From the NCBI GenBank assembly GCA_017936785.1, contig JAGBEV010000012.1:20966-84965 (forward strand): a stretch of DNA of 64,000 nt. The letters are read 5' to 3'. The position numbers and the translations under genes are program-made. The notes under the pieces are model-generated. The model ran no database searches and was not told the origin of the DNA. It saw only the letters and a list, made by a program, of their open reading frames with translations. Origin of the DNA: Lachnospiraceae bacterium. Lineage in GTDB: Bacteria > Bacillota > Clostridia > Lachnospirales > Lachnospiraceae. Every line of letters begins with the position of its first letter. The first letter of the stretch is position 1. Positions 25,470 through 34,451 of the stretch are shown here, piece after piece.

Positions 25470-27170
25470 ATGTTAGAAAGTATTCATGTAAAGAATGTAG
25501 CCTTGATTGATGAGGCGGAAGTGGAATTTGACGAGGGATTGAATATTTTAACGGGAGAAACCGGTGCAGGCAAGTCGATTTTGCTGGGGTCCGTGCAGTT
25601 GGCACTGGGTGCAAAGGCTGATAAGAGCCTGATCAGGCAGGGGGCGGAATGCGCTTTTGTACAGCTGGTGTTTTCTTTAAACGGAGAACAAAAGAAAATC
25701 CTGGAAGATCTGGATTTTTCCACTGAGGATGATGTGCTGATATTACAGAGAAAGATTTATCCGGCAAAAAGTATCTGCAAGGTAAACGGAGAAGCAGTTA
25801 CCTTAAAGACCATGCAGGGCATTGCGGAGCATTTTATCGATATTCACGGACAGAGGGAACACCAGTCTGTTCTAAAGACATCCAAACAGGAAGAAATATT
25901 GGATGATTACGGAAGGGATTTACTGGCAGAACCTTTAAAGGAAATTGCACTGCTGTATGGAAAATACCGTCAGGAAGAAGCTGCAATTTCGGAAGCGGCA
26001 GGCATGGATCAAAATCATGTTAAGGAACTGGACTTTGCAAGATATGAATTGGATGAAATAGAAAAAGCAAAGCTGACAGAAGGTGAAGATGCGGCACTGG
26101 AAGAACGTTACATGCGTCTTGTGAACGGGCAGAAAATCCGGGAAGCCGTAGGCGGAGCGGAAAGCATTTTGCAAAATGAAGGAGGAAACGGCGTTATCAA
26201 CGCTCTGTCCCTTGCGATCCGCCAGTTAAAGGAAGCCCAAAGTCTGGATGCTTCCCTGACAGATGAATTGCAGCAGCTTTCTGATGCGGAAACGATCCTT
26301 CAGGAGTGCGGTCACAGTCTGGACCGCTATCTGGACAACTTTTTGCTGGAAGCCGATGATTTTGCCGCAGTAGAAGAAAGGCTGAATCTGATCAATCATT
26401 TAAAAGATAAATATGGAAAAGAAATTTCTGATATTTTAAAATATGAAGAAAATTTAATTGAAAAAATTCATAAACTAGAAAATTTTGAGCAATATAATCA
26501 GGAATTGCAAATGCAACATGAAAAAACAAAACAGGACTATTTTGAACTGGCTCTCAGACTTCATGAGATCAGAACAAAAGAAGCGGATAAGCTGACCGTT
26601 GAAATGGAAAAAGCTCTTCATGATCTGAATTTTGAACAGTGTATTTTTCAGGTTAAAACGGATTATGATGAAGCCTTTATGAGTAAAAACGGATGTACAA
26701 AAGTGACTTTCCGGATTTCCTTAAATCCGGGAGAACCATTAAAGGATCTGTCGGCAGTTGCCAGCGGCGGTGAATTATCCCGTATTATGCTGGCGTTAAA
26801 AAGCATTTTCGCAGATAAAGACCGGATGGGCACTTTGGTCTTTGATGAAATTGATGCCGGGATCAGTGGCAAAACAGCCTGGAAGGTTTCGGAAAAGCTG
26901 GAAGTTTTAAGAAAAAGACATCAGGTTATCTGTATTACCCATCTGCCACAGATCGCAGCAATGGCAGATGCCCATTATGGAATAGAAAAAACAGTTTCCA
27001 ATGAACAGACGCACACCGGAATACAGCGTTTGGATAAAGAGGAAAGCATAGCTGAAATCGGCAGATTATTGGGAACGGATCAGTTGACCGAGGCTGTTTT
27101 GCAAAATGCAAGGGAAATGAAAGATTTGGCAGAACAGACAAAACAATCCCAAAGTAAAAATAAATCATAG
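25470..27170 (+). CDS. recN: DNA repair protein RecN
   Basis: A 566-residue SMC-like ATPase for double-strand break repair: Walker A GETGAGKSILL, coiled-coil centre (about residues 160-360), signature ASGGELSRIMLAL and Walker B LVFDEIDAGISG. Full length for the family. A terminator follows at once. Confidence 0.96.
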   Translation: MLESIHVKNVALIDEAEVEFDEGLNILTGETGAGKSILLGSVQLALGAKADKSLIRQGAECAFVQLVFSLNGEQKKILEDLDFSTEDDVLILQRKIYPAKSICKVNGEAVTLKTMQGIAEHFIDIHGQREHQSVLKTSKQEEILDDYGRDLLAEPLKEIALLYGKYRQEEAAISEAAGMDQNHVKELDFARYELDEIEKAKLTEGEDAALEERYMRLVNGQKIREAVGGAESILQNEGGNGVINALSLAIRQLKEAQSLDASLTDELQQLSDAETILQECGHSLDRYLDNFLLEADDFAAVEERLNLINHLKDKYGKEISDILKYEENLIEKIHKLENFEQYNQELQMQHEKTKQDYFELALRLHEIRTKEADKLTVEMEKALHDLNFEQCIFQVKTDYDEAFMSKNGCTKVTFRISLNPGEPLKDLSAVASGGELSRIMLALKSIFADKDRMGTLVFDEIDAGISGKTAWKVSEKLEVLRKRHQVICITHLPQIAAMADAHYGIEKTVSNEQTHTGIQRLDKEESIAEIGRLLGTDQLTEAVLQNAREMKDLAEQTKQSQSKNKS

Positions 27171-27180
27171 GCACATAATA

Positions 27181-27208
27181 AGAAGGACGTAAAGGTCCTT
27201 CTTTTTTT
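27181..27208 (+). terminator. Rho-independent terminator after recN
   Basis: AGAAGGAC (27181-27188), loop GTAAAG, GTCCTTCT (27195-27202) and a T run to 27208. It ends 1 nt before the GGAGG of spoIVB, so spoIVB needs read-through or a promoter in or before this hairpin. Confidence 0.88.
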
Positions 27209-27221
27209 GTGGAGGTTAAAG

Positions 27222-28478
27222 ATGAAAGGATATAAAATCAGTTTATATATTGCGCTGGCATTAACCTTGCTGGCAGGCTTTGTTACCTATGAATATGTTT
27301 TTTACAGGCAGATTCCCGATACGCTGTATCTGGAAAAGGGAAAATCCCAGGAAATTGAATTTGCACTGCCGGTAACGGGAGAATTGGAGGTACCGGAAGA
27401 AACATATGTGGAAACATGGGAAAACAGTCAATCCAGAATAGATAACAGGGATGCCGTAGTTTCCAATGAATATATATGGAAATTAAAACTTTTCGGAATC
27501 GTTCCCTTAAAGAATGTGGATATTAAGGTAATCGATGAAGAAAGTGTTTATCCCGTAGGCGTTCCCATCGGAATTTATGTAAAAACCGACGGCGTGCTGG
27601 TGGCAGGGCTGGGAAACATAAAAACTGCCGACGGAAGAGAAGCCTGTCCCTGTGAAAATATTCTACAGACAGGGGATTATATTTTGTCCATCAATGGAGA
27701 AAACGTATCCTTAAAAGGAGAAGTTATTGAAAAAGTAAAGGCTTCAGCAGGAGAACCGGTGATCATGACGATCAGGAGGAACGGACAGGTAAGCCGTGTA
27801 AAGGTAACACCGGCACTGAACAATGCCAATGAATATCAGATCGGAGTCTGGATCAGGGATTCGGCACAGGGAATCGGAACTTTGACCTATATTGACGAAG
27901 AAAACGGCTTTGGGGCTTTAGGGCACGGAATCAATGATATTGACACAACAGATTTAATGGAAATTGATTATGGAGGACTTTACGAGACACAGATTGTCAG
28001 TATTAAAAAAGGTGCCAGCGGTGAGCCGGGAGAAATTTCCGGAGTGATCCGGTTTATGGAGGAAGCAAAAGAGGGAGTTATCAATCTCAATACTCCTAAT
28101 GGAATTTATGGCATTATGGAGTTGTCGCCTTCCCAGGCAGGACTGTATGAGGACAGATTGTATCCTGTTGCATTAAAACAGGATATTAAAACCGGACCGG
28201 CAGAAATCTTATGTACCATAAACGGGGAAACGGATGTCTATGACATAGAAATTACAGAAATAGACTATAGCCAAAGCGAGGGAAACAGAGGGCTGGTAAT
28301 AGAAATTACTGATCCCGTTCTCCTTGCCCAGACCGGAGGAATCGTTCAGGGAATGAGCGGTTCGCCTATTGTTCAAAACGGCAAATTTGTAGGAGCAGTT
28401 ACCCATGTTTTTGTAAATGATCCTACCAAAGGTTATGGGATATTTGCAGATACCATGCTGCATATGGCACAACAATAG
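27222..28478 (+). CDS. spoIVB: Stage IV sporulation protease SpoIVB
   Basis: A 418-residue S55 serine protease secreted from the forespore to trigger sigma-K processing. It has an N-terminal membrane/signal helix (SLYIALALTLLAGFVTY), a PDZ domain (about residues 115-200, DYILSINGENVSLKGEV), and the protease domain with the catalytic His in FGALGHGIND and Ser in GMSGSPIVQNGKFVGAV. ATG 27222 follows GGAGG directly. In B. subtilis spo0A comes next; here an amylase does. Confidence 0.95.
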   Translation: MKGYKISLYIALALTLLAGFVTYEYVFYRQIPDTLYLEKGKSQEIEFALPVTGELEVPEETYVETWENSQSRIDNRDAVVSNEYIWKLKLFGIVPLKNVDIKVIDEESVYPVGVPIGIYVKTDGVLVAGLGNIKTADGREACPCENILQTGDYILSINGENVSLKGEVIEKVKASAGEPVIMTIRRNGQVSRVKVTPALNNANEYQIGVWIRDSAQGIGTLTYIDEENGFGALGHGINDIDTTDLMEIDYGGLYETQIVSIKKGASGEPGEISGVIRFMEEAKEGVINLNTPNGIYGIMELSPSQAGLYEDRLYPVALKQDIKTGPAEILCTINGETDVYDIEITEIDYSQSEGNRGLVIEITDPVLLAQTGGIVQGMSGSPIVQNGKFVGAVTHVFVNDPTKGYGIFADTMLHMAQQ

Positions 28479-28493
28479 AAATTGTGCTACAAT
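28467..28493 (+). promoter_or_regulatory. Inverted repeat and extended -10 upstream of the amylase gene
   Basis: GCACAA (28467-28472), 9 nt, TTGTGC (28482-28487): a perfect 6-bp inverted repeat across the spoIVB stop. It is followed directly by TACAAT (28488-28493) with extended TGC. The -35 is poor (TGGCAC). The repeat could be an operator next to the -10 or a weak hairpin. Confidence 0.4.
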
Positions 28494-28584
28494 ATTGAGG
28501 ATTAAAGCCCGGAATGAATTGCTTGAATCAAAAGCAGGATTTACATTTGGGAGAAAGATAGAAAAAACGAAAGAAAGTGACAAA

Positions 28585-30021
28585 ATGAAAAACAGAACGA
28601 TGATGCAGCTTTTTGAATGGTATCTGCCGGAAGATTGTGCCCACTGGAAGAAAATTTCCCAGGAAGCGGACAGGCTTGCACAGGATGGAGTGAATATGGT
28701 ATGGTTACCCCCTGCATATAAAGGTGCATCAGGAAAATATGATGTAGGATATGGAGTTTATGATGTATATGATCTGGGAGAATTTGATCAAAAAGGAAGT
28801 ATTCCTACCAAGTATGGAACAAAGGAAGAATACCTTCAGGCAGTTTCGGATTTGCAGAAGGCAGGTATAGAAGTACTGGGAGATATTGTATTAAACCACA
28901 GAATGGGTGCAGATGAAAAGGAAACGGTGGATGCAGTAGAGGTCAACGGAGATGACAGGCTCAGAGAAATTTCCGGTATGCACCAGATCGAGGCGTGGAC
29001 AAAATTTACTTATCCTGTAAGAAATGGAAAATATTCTGATTTTGTATGGAATGCAACGCATTTTGACGGTGTGGACTGGGATGAGCGCGCCGGAAAAAAC
29101 GGCGTTTATCGTTTTAAAGACAAACAATGGGACAGGGGTGTTGACGGAGAACATGTCAACTATGATTATCTTATGGGAGCAGATCTGGATCTGGATCACG
29201 AAGACGTAAAAAAAGAGCTTGACCGGTTTGGTAAATGGTATTTGGATACCACTCATGTGGATGGCTTCAGACTGGATGCAGTTAAACATATGAATGCCTC
29301 TTTTTACCGTGACTGGCTCAGATCCATGCGTACATATAAGGAAAAGGAATTATTTGCTGTAGGAGAATACTGGAGTCCGGACCTGAACCGGCTGCAGTCA
29401 TATATTGCACAGACCGAAGGGGTTATGAGCCTTTTTGATGTACCGCTGCATTTTAAGTTTTATCATATTTCCCACGGCAATTCTGCCTTTGATATGTCAA
29501 AGCTCTTTGAGGGAACGCTGGTCGGAACGGATTCCTGGCATGCGGTTACCTTTGTGGATAATCATGATACCCAGCCGGGACAGGCACTGGAAACCTTTGT
29601 TATGGATTGGTTCAAGCCCCTGGCTTATGGAATCATTTTATTGCAGGAAAAAGGAATTCCTTGTGTGTTTTATGGAGATTATTACGGAATCCCTCATAGT
29701 GGTATCTCTCCCGTGAAACATCTGCCCAGGCTGATGCAGCTCAGGGCAAGCCATGCTTACGGAGCGGAACACGATTACTATGATCATGATAATATTGTGG
29801 GCTTTACAAGAGAAGGGGAAGGAAATACCGATGGCTTGGCTGTACTGGTCAGTGACGGACCGGGAGGGACCAAAAATATGTATGCAGGAAGTGCCCATGC
29901 AGGACAGATTTATGTGGATGCCTTGGGAAACTGCCCGGAAGAAGTGACCATCGGTTCTGACGGAAAGGGAAATTTCCGTGTAGAAGGCGGTTCTATTTCC
30001 GTCTGGATACCGAAATTATAA
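28585..30021 (+). CDS. Cytoplasmic alpha-amylase (GH13)
   Basis: A 478-residue GH13 glycosidase without a signal peptide, so it probably acts on glycogen or imported maltodextrin. Catalytic residues are visible: nucleophile Asp in DGFRLDAVKHM, acid/base Glu in AVGEYWSPD and third Asp in TFVDNHDTQPG; region I is DIVLNHRMGAD. N-terminal MQLFEWYLPED is like the liquefying amylases of Bacillus (GH13_5). The frame is open 168 nt further upstream but overlaps spoIVB; ATG 28585 (MKNRTMMQ) gives the family N-terminus. Only a weak ribosome site (AAAGTGAC) is present. Confidence 0.93.
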   Translation: MKNRTMMQLFEWYLPEDCAHWKKISQEADRLAQDGVNMVWLPPAYKGASGKYDVGYGVYDVYDLGEFDQKGSIPTKYGTKEEYLQAVSDLQKAGIEVLGDIVLNHRMGADEKETVDAVEVNGDDRLREISGMHQIEAWTKFTYPVRNGKYSDFVWNATHFDGVDWDERAGKNGVYRFKDKQWDRGVDGEHVNYDYLMGADLDLDHEDVKKELDRFGKWYLDTTHVDGFRLDAVKHMNASFYRDWLRSMRTYKEKELFAVGEYWSPDLNRLQSYIAQTEGVMSLFDVPLHFKFYHISHGNSAFDMSKLFEGTLVGTDSWHAVTFVDNHDTQPGQALETFVMDWFKPLAYGIILLQEKGIPCVFYGDYYGIPHSGISPVKHLPRLMQLRASHAYGAEHDYYDHDNIVGFTREGEGNTDGLAVLVSDGPGGTKNMYAGSAHAGQIYVDALGNCPEEVTIGSDGKGNFRVEGGSISVWIPKL

Positions 30022-30070
30022 TCAAATTATATTTTTGCCCCATTTTAAAAGGGCAGAATGGAGAAGAACT

Positions 30071-30544
30071 ATGAGATTTCAAACAGTGAATGCTCTGAAT
30101 TTGTTTCGTTTTGAAGAAGTTACCGTAAAAGAGATTGATTTGAAGAACAAAGCGGTTACGGTCATTATGGATGCTTTGATCGTAAAGGGAAACAATCCCA
30201 ATAATGAGGAATTTGTGGACCGTTTTGCGGATACGGCAAATGTACGTTTTCAAAATGCCCGGATCACAGAAGTGGTCAAGGAAGGCTATAAATATTATGA
30301 TGCCAATGACAGGCTGTTGGAAGAAGAACCGGATCAACCAATACCGGTCATGGAATATGAGGCTTTATTAAAAAAATGTAAGGACGTCTATTTGTTTGAT
30401 ATCATCAGTTTGAAAGAAGAAGAGGGAGCATATGAATACCAGCTGGGTATGGATTTAAATGAATCAGATACCTATTGGATAACCATAGGCTGCACGGAAA
30501 CCATTGTGGAATGGGAAAAATTTAAAAATAAAGTTATGAAATAG
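30071..30544 (+). CDS. Conserved hypothetical protein
   Basis: A 157-residue soluble protein that I do not recognise with certainty. It starts MRFQTVNALNLFRFEE and contains GYKYYDANDRLLEEEPD. I recall similar short proteins from Lachnospiraceae under the misleading name 'subtilin biosynthesis sensor protein SpaK', but it has no kinase motifs. The start is ATG 30071 behind GGAGAAGAACT; the longer frame from 30035 has no ribosome site. It lies between the amylase and the secG promoter. Confidence 0.6.
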   Translation: MRFQTVNALNLFRFEEVTVKEIDLKNKAVTVIMDALIVKGNNPNNEEFVDRFADTANVRFQNARITEVVKEGYKYYDANDRLLEEEPDQPIPVMEYEALLKKCKDVYLFDIISLKEEEGAYEYQLGMDLNESDTYWITIGCTETIVEWEKFKNKVMK

Positions 30545-30598
30545 ATTTTCCGGGAAATGTAAGATTTCACAAAAACTGCAGTTACAAGAAAATAATGG

Positions 30599-30627
30599 TT
30601 GAAAATGCAAAATCTTTATGATAGAAT
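30599..30627 (+). promoter_or_regulatory. Sigma-A-type promoter for secG
   Basis: TTGAAA (30599-30604), 17 nt, TAGAAT (30622-30627), extended TGA. It lies 31 nt before the secG ATG. Confidence 0.8.
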
Positions 30628-30657
30628 AAGCATTGTTTGACATTAGGAGGTCCATAA

Positions 30658-30897
30658 ATGGGTACATTAAGATTAATATTAACAATCATTTATATAATTG
30701 ACTGTGTATTCTTGGCAGTTGTAGTATTGATGCAGGAAGGCAAATCCGCGGGACTTGGTTCCATCAGCGGAGCGGCCGAAAGCTATTGGGGTAAGAACAA
30801 GGGACGTTCCATGGAAGGGAAACTGGTAACTGTTACAAAGGTTGCCGCAGTCCTGTTTCTGGTACTATCCGCAGTTTTGAACATTAACAAGTTTTAA
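30658..30897 (+). CDS. secG: Preprotein translocase subunit SecG
   Basis: A 79-residue protein with two membrane helices (LILTIIYIIDCVFLAVVVLM and KVAAVLFLVLSAVLNI) around the conserved QEGKSAGLGSISGAAES loop. It is the small subunit of SecYEG. The start is ATG 30658 behind AGGAGGTCCATAA. The order secG-rnr-smpB-ssrA is conserved in Firmicutes; a terminator separates secG from rnr here. Confidence 0.96.
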   Translation: MGTLRLILTIIYIIDCVFLAVVVLMQEGKSAGLGSISGAAESYWGKNKGRSMEGKLVTVTKVAAVLFLVLSAVLNINKF

Positions 30898-30900
30898 CCG

Positions 30901-30929
30901 AAAGCACTCTTGCAAAAGAGTGCTTTTTT
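30901..30929 (+). terminator. Rho-independent terminator after secG
   Basis: AAAGCACTCTT (30901-30911), GCAA loop, AAGAGTGCTTT (30916-30926) and more Ts. Perfect 11-bp stem. Confidence 0.9.
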
Positions 30930-30982
30930 ATGCAAATACGGAATGACCGGGAAGGTATTGGTTCATTGAGGTAAGGAGCATT

Positions 30983-33118
30983 ATGAAAAGCTTTGAAGAA
31001 AGAAAAAAATCAATTGAAAATTTTATAGACAGCGAATTCTATGTTCCCATGAAGGAAAAAGAACTGGCGGTCATGATGCAGGTAGAGCCTGATGACAGAC
31101 CTGTTTTTAAAAAGGCGCTGGAGGAACTGCTTTTGGAAAACAGGCTGCAGATCACCAAAAGGGGGCGTTATATCAGACCGGAGGAAAAAATTCTCACAGG
31201 AACCTTTATCAGCAATGGGAAAGGATTCGGCTTTGTGGAAATAGAGGGAGAGCAGGAGGATTATTATATTCCGGAGACAAAGGTTCACGGGGCCTTTCAT
31301 CAGGATCTGGTCCAGATTGTTCTTTTAACGGGGCAGAGGGGAAAAAGACAGGAAGCTGAAGTTGTAAAGATCATCAGCCACGGTATCAGCCGGATTGTTG
31401 GAACCTTTGAAAAAAGTAAAAATTTTGGGTTTGTCATTCCTGATAATTCTAAAATGGCACAGGATGTTTTTATTCCCAAAGAATATACAAAAAATGCCGT
31501 AAGCGGTCACAAGGTTGTGGCAGAAATTACTGATTATGGGAAGGATGGCAAAAATCCGGAAGGAAAAGTCGTAGAAATACTGGGGCATATCAATGATCCC
31601 GGAGTGGACATCCTTTCCATTGTAAAAGGCTTTGAACTTCCTATGGAATTTCCCCAGAAGGTATTAAACCAGGCGGAGCGTGTGGCTTCACCTGTATCCG
31701 ACGAAGACCGTGCCGGCAGAATGGATTTAAGGGATGTATTGATGGTTACCATTGACGGAGAAGATGCCAAGGATCTGGATGATGCAATAAGCCTCAGTGT
31801 GGAGGACGGTATTTATCATCTGGGCGTGCATATTGCAGATGTGACCAATTATGTACAGGAAAATTCCGCTTTGGATAAAGAAGCCCTGAAAAGGGGGACA
31901 AGCGTCTATCTGGTGGACAGGGTAATTCCCATGCTGCCCCATACTTTATCCAACGGTATCTGTTCTCTAAATGCAGGAGAGGACAGGCTGGCGTTAAGTT
32001 GTCTGATGGATATTGACCATAAAGGAGAGGTGATCGATTATAAGATTACGGAATCCGTGATCTCTGTGGACCGCCGCATGACTTATACGGCAGTGGCGGC
32101 AATCCTGGAAGAACATGACGGGGAATTGATGGAAGAATATCATGAACTGGTGCCCATGTTTGAGCAGATGGCAATACTGGCAAAGATCTTGCGGAAGAAA
32201 AGGAAGGCAAGAGGCTCCATTGATTTTGATTTCCGGGAAAGTAAGATCATTTTGGATAAAGAAGGAAATCCCCTGGATATTAAACCCTATGAGAGAAATG
32301 TGGCTACCAGGCTTATAGAAGATTTTATGCTCATTGCCAATGAAACGGTGGCAGGACATTTTTACTGGCTGGAAATTCCTTTTGTCTATCGTACCCATGA
32401 GGCGCCTGATCCTGAAAAGATCAAGAAATTAGGACTATTTATTCATAATTTCGGATATTATTTAAAGGCATCCAGGGATGAAATTCATCCAAAGGAACTG
32501 CAAAAGCTTCTTTCGAAAATTGAAGGCACTGATGAAGAAAATCTCATCAGCCGCCTGACTTTGCGCAGTATGAAGCAGGCAAAATATACCCCTGACTGTA
32601 CGGGACATTTCGGTCTGGCGGCACCCTGTTACTGTCATTTTACTTCACCGATCAGGCGGTATCCCGATCTGCAGATTCACAGGATCATCAAAGAATACCT
32701 CAGGGGCAGAATGAATGGGGACAGGATTTCCCATTACAGAGATATTTTAAGCGGTGTCTGCAAACAGGCTTCCGATCTGGAACGCCGTGCCGATGAGGCG
32801 GAACGTGAGACGGAAAAATGTAAAAAAGCACAGTTTATGGGCAGTAAGATCGGGGAAACTTTTACAGGGGTCATATCCGGTGTTACGGGCTGGGGCATTT
32901 ATGTGGAGCTTCCCAATACTGTAGAAGGACTGGTACACATCTCCAAAATTCCGGGAGATTACTACCTGTATGATGAGTCATCATATGAGATTCACGGTGA
33001 AACTACGGGAAAAACCTTTAAGCTGGGACAAAAAGTGTCCGTAGTCGTCAATGATGTGGACTTTGTTTCCAATACCATTGATTTTTTACTGGCAGATGAC
33101 GATATAAATATAGAATGA
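30983..33118 (+). CDS. rnr: Ribonuclease R
   Basis: A 711-residue processive 3'-5' exoribonuclease. N-terminal winged helix ([20 protein letters not shown]), two cold-shock domains ([19 protein letters not shown] and [20 protein letters not shown]), catalytic RNB domain ([17 protein letters not shown]) and C-terminal S1 domain ([18 protein letters not shown]). It helps tmRNA/SmpB in breaking down faulty mRNAs, consistent with its neighbours. The start is ATG 30983 behind AAGGAGC. Confidence 0.97.
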   Translation: MKSFEERKKSIENFIDSEFYVPMKEKELAVMMQVEPDDRPVFKKALEELLLENRLQITKRGRYIRPEEKILTGTFISNGKGFGFVEIEGEQEDYYIPETKVHGAFHQDLVQIVLLTGQRGKRQEAEVVKIISHGISRIVGTFEKSKNFGFVIPDNSKMAQDVFIPKEYTKNAVSGHKVVAEITDYGKDGKNPEGKVVEILGHINDPGVDILSIVKGFELPMEFPQKVLNQAERVASPVSDEDRAGRMDLRDVLMVTIDGEDAKDLDDAISLSVEDGIYHLGVHIADVTNYVQENSALDKEALKRGTSVYLVDRVIPMLPHTLSNGICSLNAGEDRLALSCLMDIDHKGEVIDYKITESVISVDRRMTYTAVAAILEEHDGELMEEYHELVPMFEQMAILAKILRKKRKARGSIDFDFRESKIILDKEGNPLDIKPYERNVATRLIEDFMLIANETVAGHFYWLEIPFVYRTHEAPDPEKIKKLGLFIHNFGYYLKASRDEIHPKELQKLLSKIEGTDEENLISRLTLRSMKQAKYTPDCTGHFGLAAPCYCHFTSPIRRYPDLQIHRIIKEYLRGRMNGDRISHYRDILSGVCKQASDLERRADEAERETEKCKKAQFMGSKIGETFTGVISGVTGWGIYVELPNTVEGLVHISKIPGDYYLYDESSYEIHGETTGKTFKLGQKVSVVVNDVDFVSNTIDFLLADDDINIE

Positions 33119-33153
33119 ACCATGGGTTCATGGGATTGACGGAGGATTGGAAA

Positions 33154-33618
33154 ATGGCAAAGGAAGCCATGAAACTGGTTGCCAATAACAAAAAGGCATA
33201 CCATGATTATTTTATAGATGAAAAATACGAGGCAGGCATTGAGCTGCACGGAACAGAAGTAAAATCCCTGCGTATGGGCAAATGCAGCATCAAGGAATCC
33301 TTTGTGCGCATTGAAAACGGAGAGGCTTTTGTCTACGGCATGAATATCAGCCCCTATGAAAAGGGAAATATATTTAATAAAGACCCTCTCCGTATCCGTA
33401 AACTTCTGCTTCATAAAGCCGAAATCAATAAACTGGCGGGAAAAATGGCAGAAAAAGGCTTTACCCTTGTGCCTTTGCAGGTTTATTTTAAGGACGGCAG
33501 GGCAAAGGTGGAGATCGGTCTGGCAAGAGGTAAGAAACTCTACGATAAGAGAGAGGACATAGCCAAAAAAGATATGCGCAGGGAACATGAAAGAGAATTC
33601 AAGATCCGGAATCTGTAG
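33154..33618 (+). CDS. smpB: SsrA-binding protein SmpB
   Basis: A 154-residue partner of tmRNA in trans-translation. Hallmarks: [53 protein letters not shown] and [19 protein letters not shown] chose ATG 33154 (MAKEAMKLV) behind GGAGGATTGGAAA; the frame is open from 33115, overlapping rnr, but the family starts here. Confidence 0.96.
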   Translation: MAKEAMKLVANNKKAYHDYFIDEKYEAGIELHGTEVKSLRMGKCSIKESFVRIENGEAFVYGMNISPYEKGNIFNKDPLRIRKLLLHKAEINKLAGKMAEKGFTLVPLQVYFKDGRAKVEIGLARGKKLYDKREDIAKKDMRREHEREFKIRNL

Positions 33619-33699
33619 CCTGCATATATTTTTATATAAAGTGGTAGAAATCATAGTAAAATTTTGTTAAAGATTTTATCTGTAGCCACTATTTTACAG

Positions 33700-33782
33700 T
33701 TGACGGACAAATCAAAAACGCATACAATAAACAGGCGGTAAAGAAGCGGTGGCGTTGACATCGACACTGTGTAATTTATCAT
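33700..33782 (+). promoter_or_regulatory. Tandem promoters of ssrA
   Basis: P1: TTGACG (33700-33705), 17 nt, TACAAT (33723-33728). P2: TTGACA (33755-33760), 16 nt, TATCAT (33777-33782). P2 places a start near 33789, within 10 nt of the mature tmRNA 5' end. The region between has nothing else evident. Confidence 0.65.
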
Positions 33783-33797
33783 ATAACAATTTCATAA

Positions 33798-34137
33798 GGG
33801 GTAGTAAAGGTTTCGACAGGGGTCTTGCAGCTGGAGAAGCTATCCGCACGCAATGCGTTAAATGGCAAATCTAAAAATAAACGCTGAAGATAATTTAGCA
33901 TACGCTGCCTAATGGCAGCTGTCTGACTTAGGGCACCTACACTTTAAGACTCAGGCATCGACTATGTAGGAAACGACATGGCTTAAGCTTTGCGGTCATG
34001 GGCGTATGATGAAGCTACCAAAATCAGAAGGGTGTTAGTTCCCGTCTGAGGGAGGGAATGTCAAATAACTGACTATGATAGTAGAAGGACAGGGAATAGG
34101 CTTTTGGACACGGGTTCGACTCCCGTCTACTCCATCA
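33798..34137 (+). ncRNA. ssrA: Transfer-messenger RNA (tmRNA)
   Basis: 5' acceptor strand GGGGTAG (33798-33804) pairs with CTACTCC (34127-34133); the T arm is CGGGTTCGACTCCCG. The tag frame at 33865-33912 reads ANLKINAEDNLAYAA then TAA, a typical AA-ending proteolysis tag. After the discriminator A134 the DNA reads TCA, so CCA must be added after transcription. It releases stalled ribosomes with SmpB, which is encoded just upstream. No integrase or attachment repeat was seen at the 3' end, a common integration site. Confidence 0.96.
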
Positions 34138-34145
34138 AAAAAAGA

Positions 34146-34220
34146 AAAAAGAGTCTGCTGTTGAAAGCAATTCTGAGGCAAGGGCAATCAGAAGCGCTTT
34201 CAGCGGCAAACTCTTTTTTT
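34146..34220 (+). terminator. Rho-independent terminator after ssrA
   Basis: GAGT..GCTGTTGAAAGC (34151-34168) pairs with GCTTTCAGCGGC..ACTC (34196-34213); a nested TTCTGA/TCAGAA stem lies inside. A-run on the 5' side and T7 on the 3' side. Confidence 0.85.
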
Positions 34221-34239
34221 GGAGTCGTGAACCAGGGAT

Positions 34240-34420
34240 GGCTGTGGGGGAGGGGATCGGGAAGGATTATATATATCAAAGGAAACTGTATAAAAACGCC
34301 GGCACTTGAATTTTGCAGGCGCAGCCGCACAAAATTCTTAGTACCGCTGCGTTTTTATCCAAGCGAAAGCGTGTTTCCGTGATATATATATAATCCTTCC
34401 CGATCCCCTCCCCCACAGCC
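34240..34420. repeat. Large near-perfect inverted repeat (181-nt hairpin element)
   Basis: The left arm 34240-34278 (39 nt, GGCTGTGGGGGAGGGGATCG... ending in TATATATATCA) is the exact reverse complement of 34380-34420 (41 nt) apart from one extra AT in the right arm. Inside are further stems: GGAAAC/GTTTCC (34281-34286, 34373-34378), ATAAAAACGC/GCGTTTTTAT (34290-34299, 34349-34358), CGG/CCG and GAATTTTG/CAAAATTC (34308-34315, 34330-34337). The whole unit folds into one long hairpin. It lies between the ssrA terminator and the convergent cotJC stop. It looks more like a small non-coding mobile hairpin (MITE- or REP-like) than a terminator. Confidence 0.8.
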
Positions 34421-34451
34421 AGACCGAAGCCCACCGATTCATCCTAAAATT

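Noticed and set aside
32992-33654. 220-codon - strand open frame across the end of rnr and smpB
   Set aside because: Antisense to conserved S1 and SmpB coding; Phe/Ile/His-rich translation typical of a shadow.
33798-34137. Integrated element at the ssrA 3' end
   Set aside because: ssrA is a common integration site, but no integrase gene or duplicated ssrA 3' end was found nearby; the genes downstream are ordinary spore-coat genes.
34104-34382. 92-codon + strand open frame starting in the tmRNA acceptor arm
   Set aside because: It runs through tmRNA, its terminator and the large hairpin; no ribosome site and no protein-like pattern.
34240-34420. Simple bidirectional terminator
   Set aside because: The arms are far longer than needed, lack flanking A and T runs, and ssrA already has a terminator.
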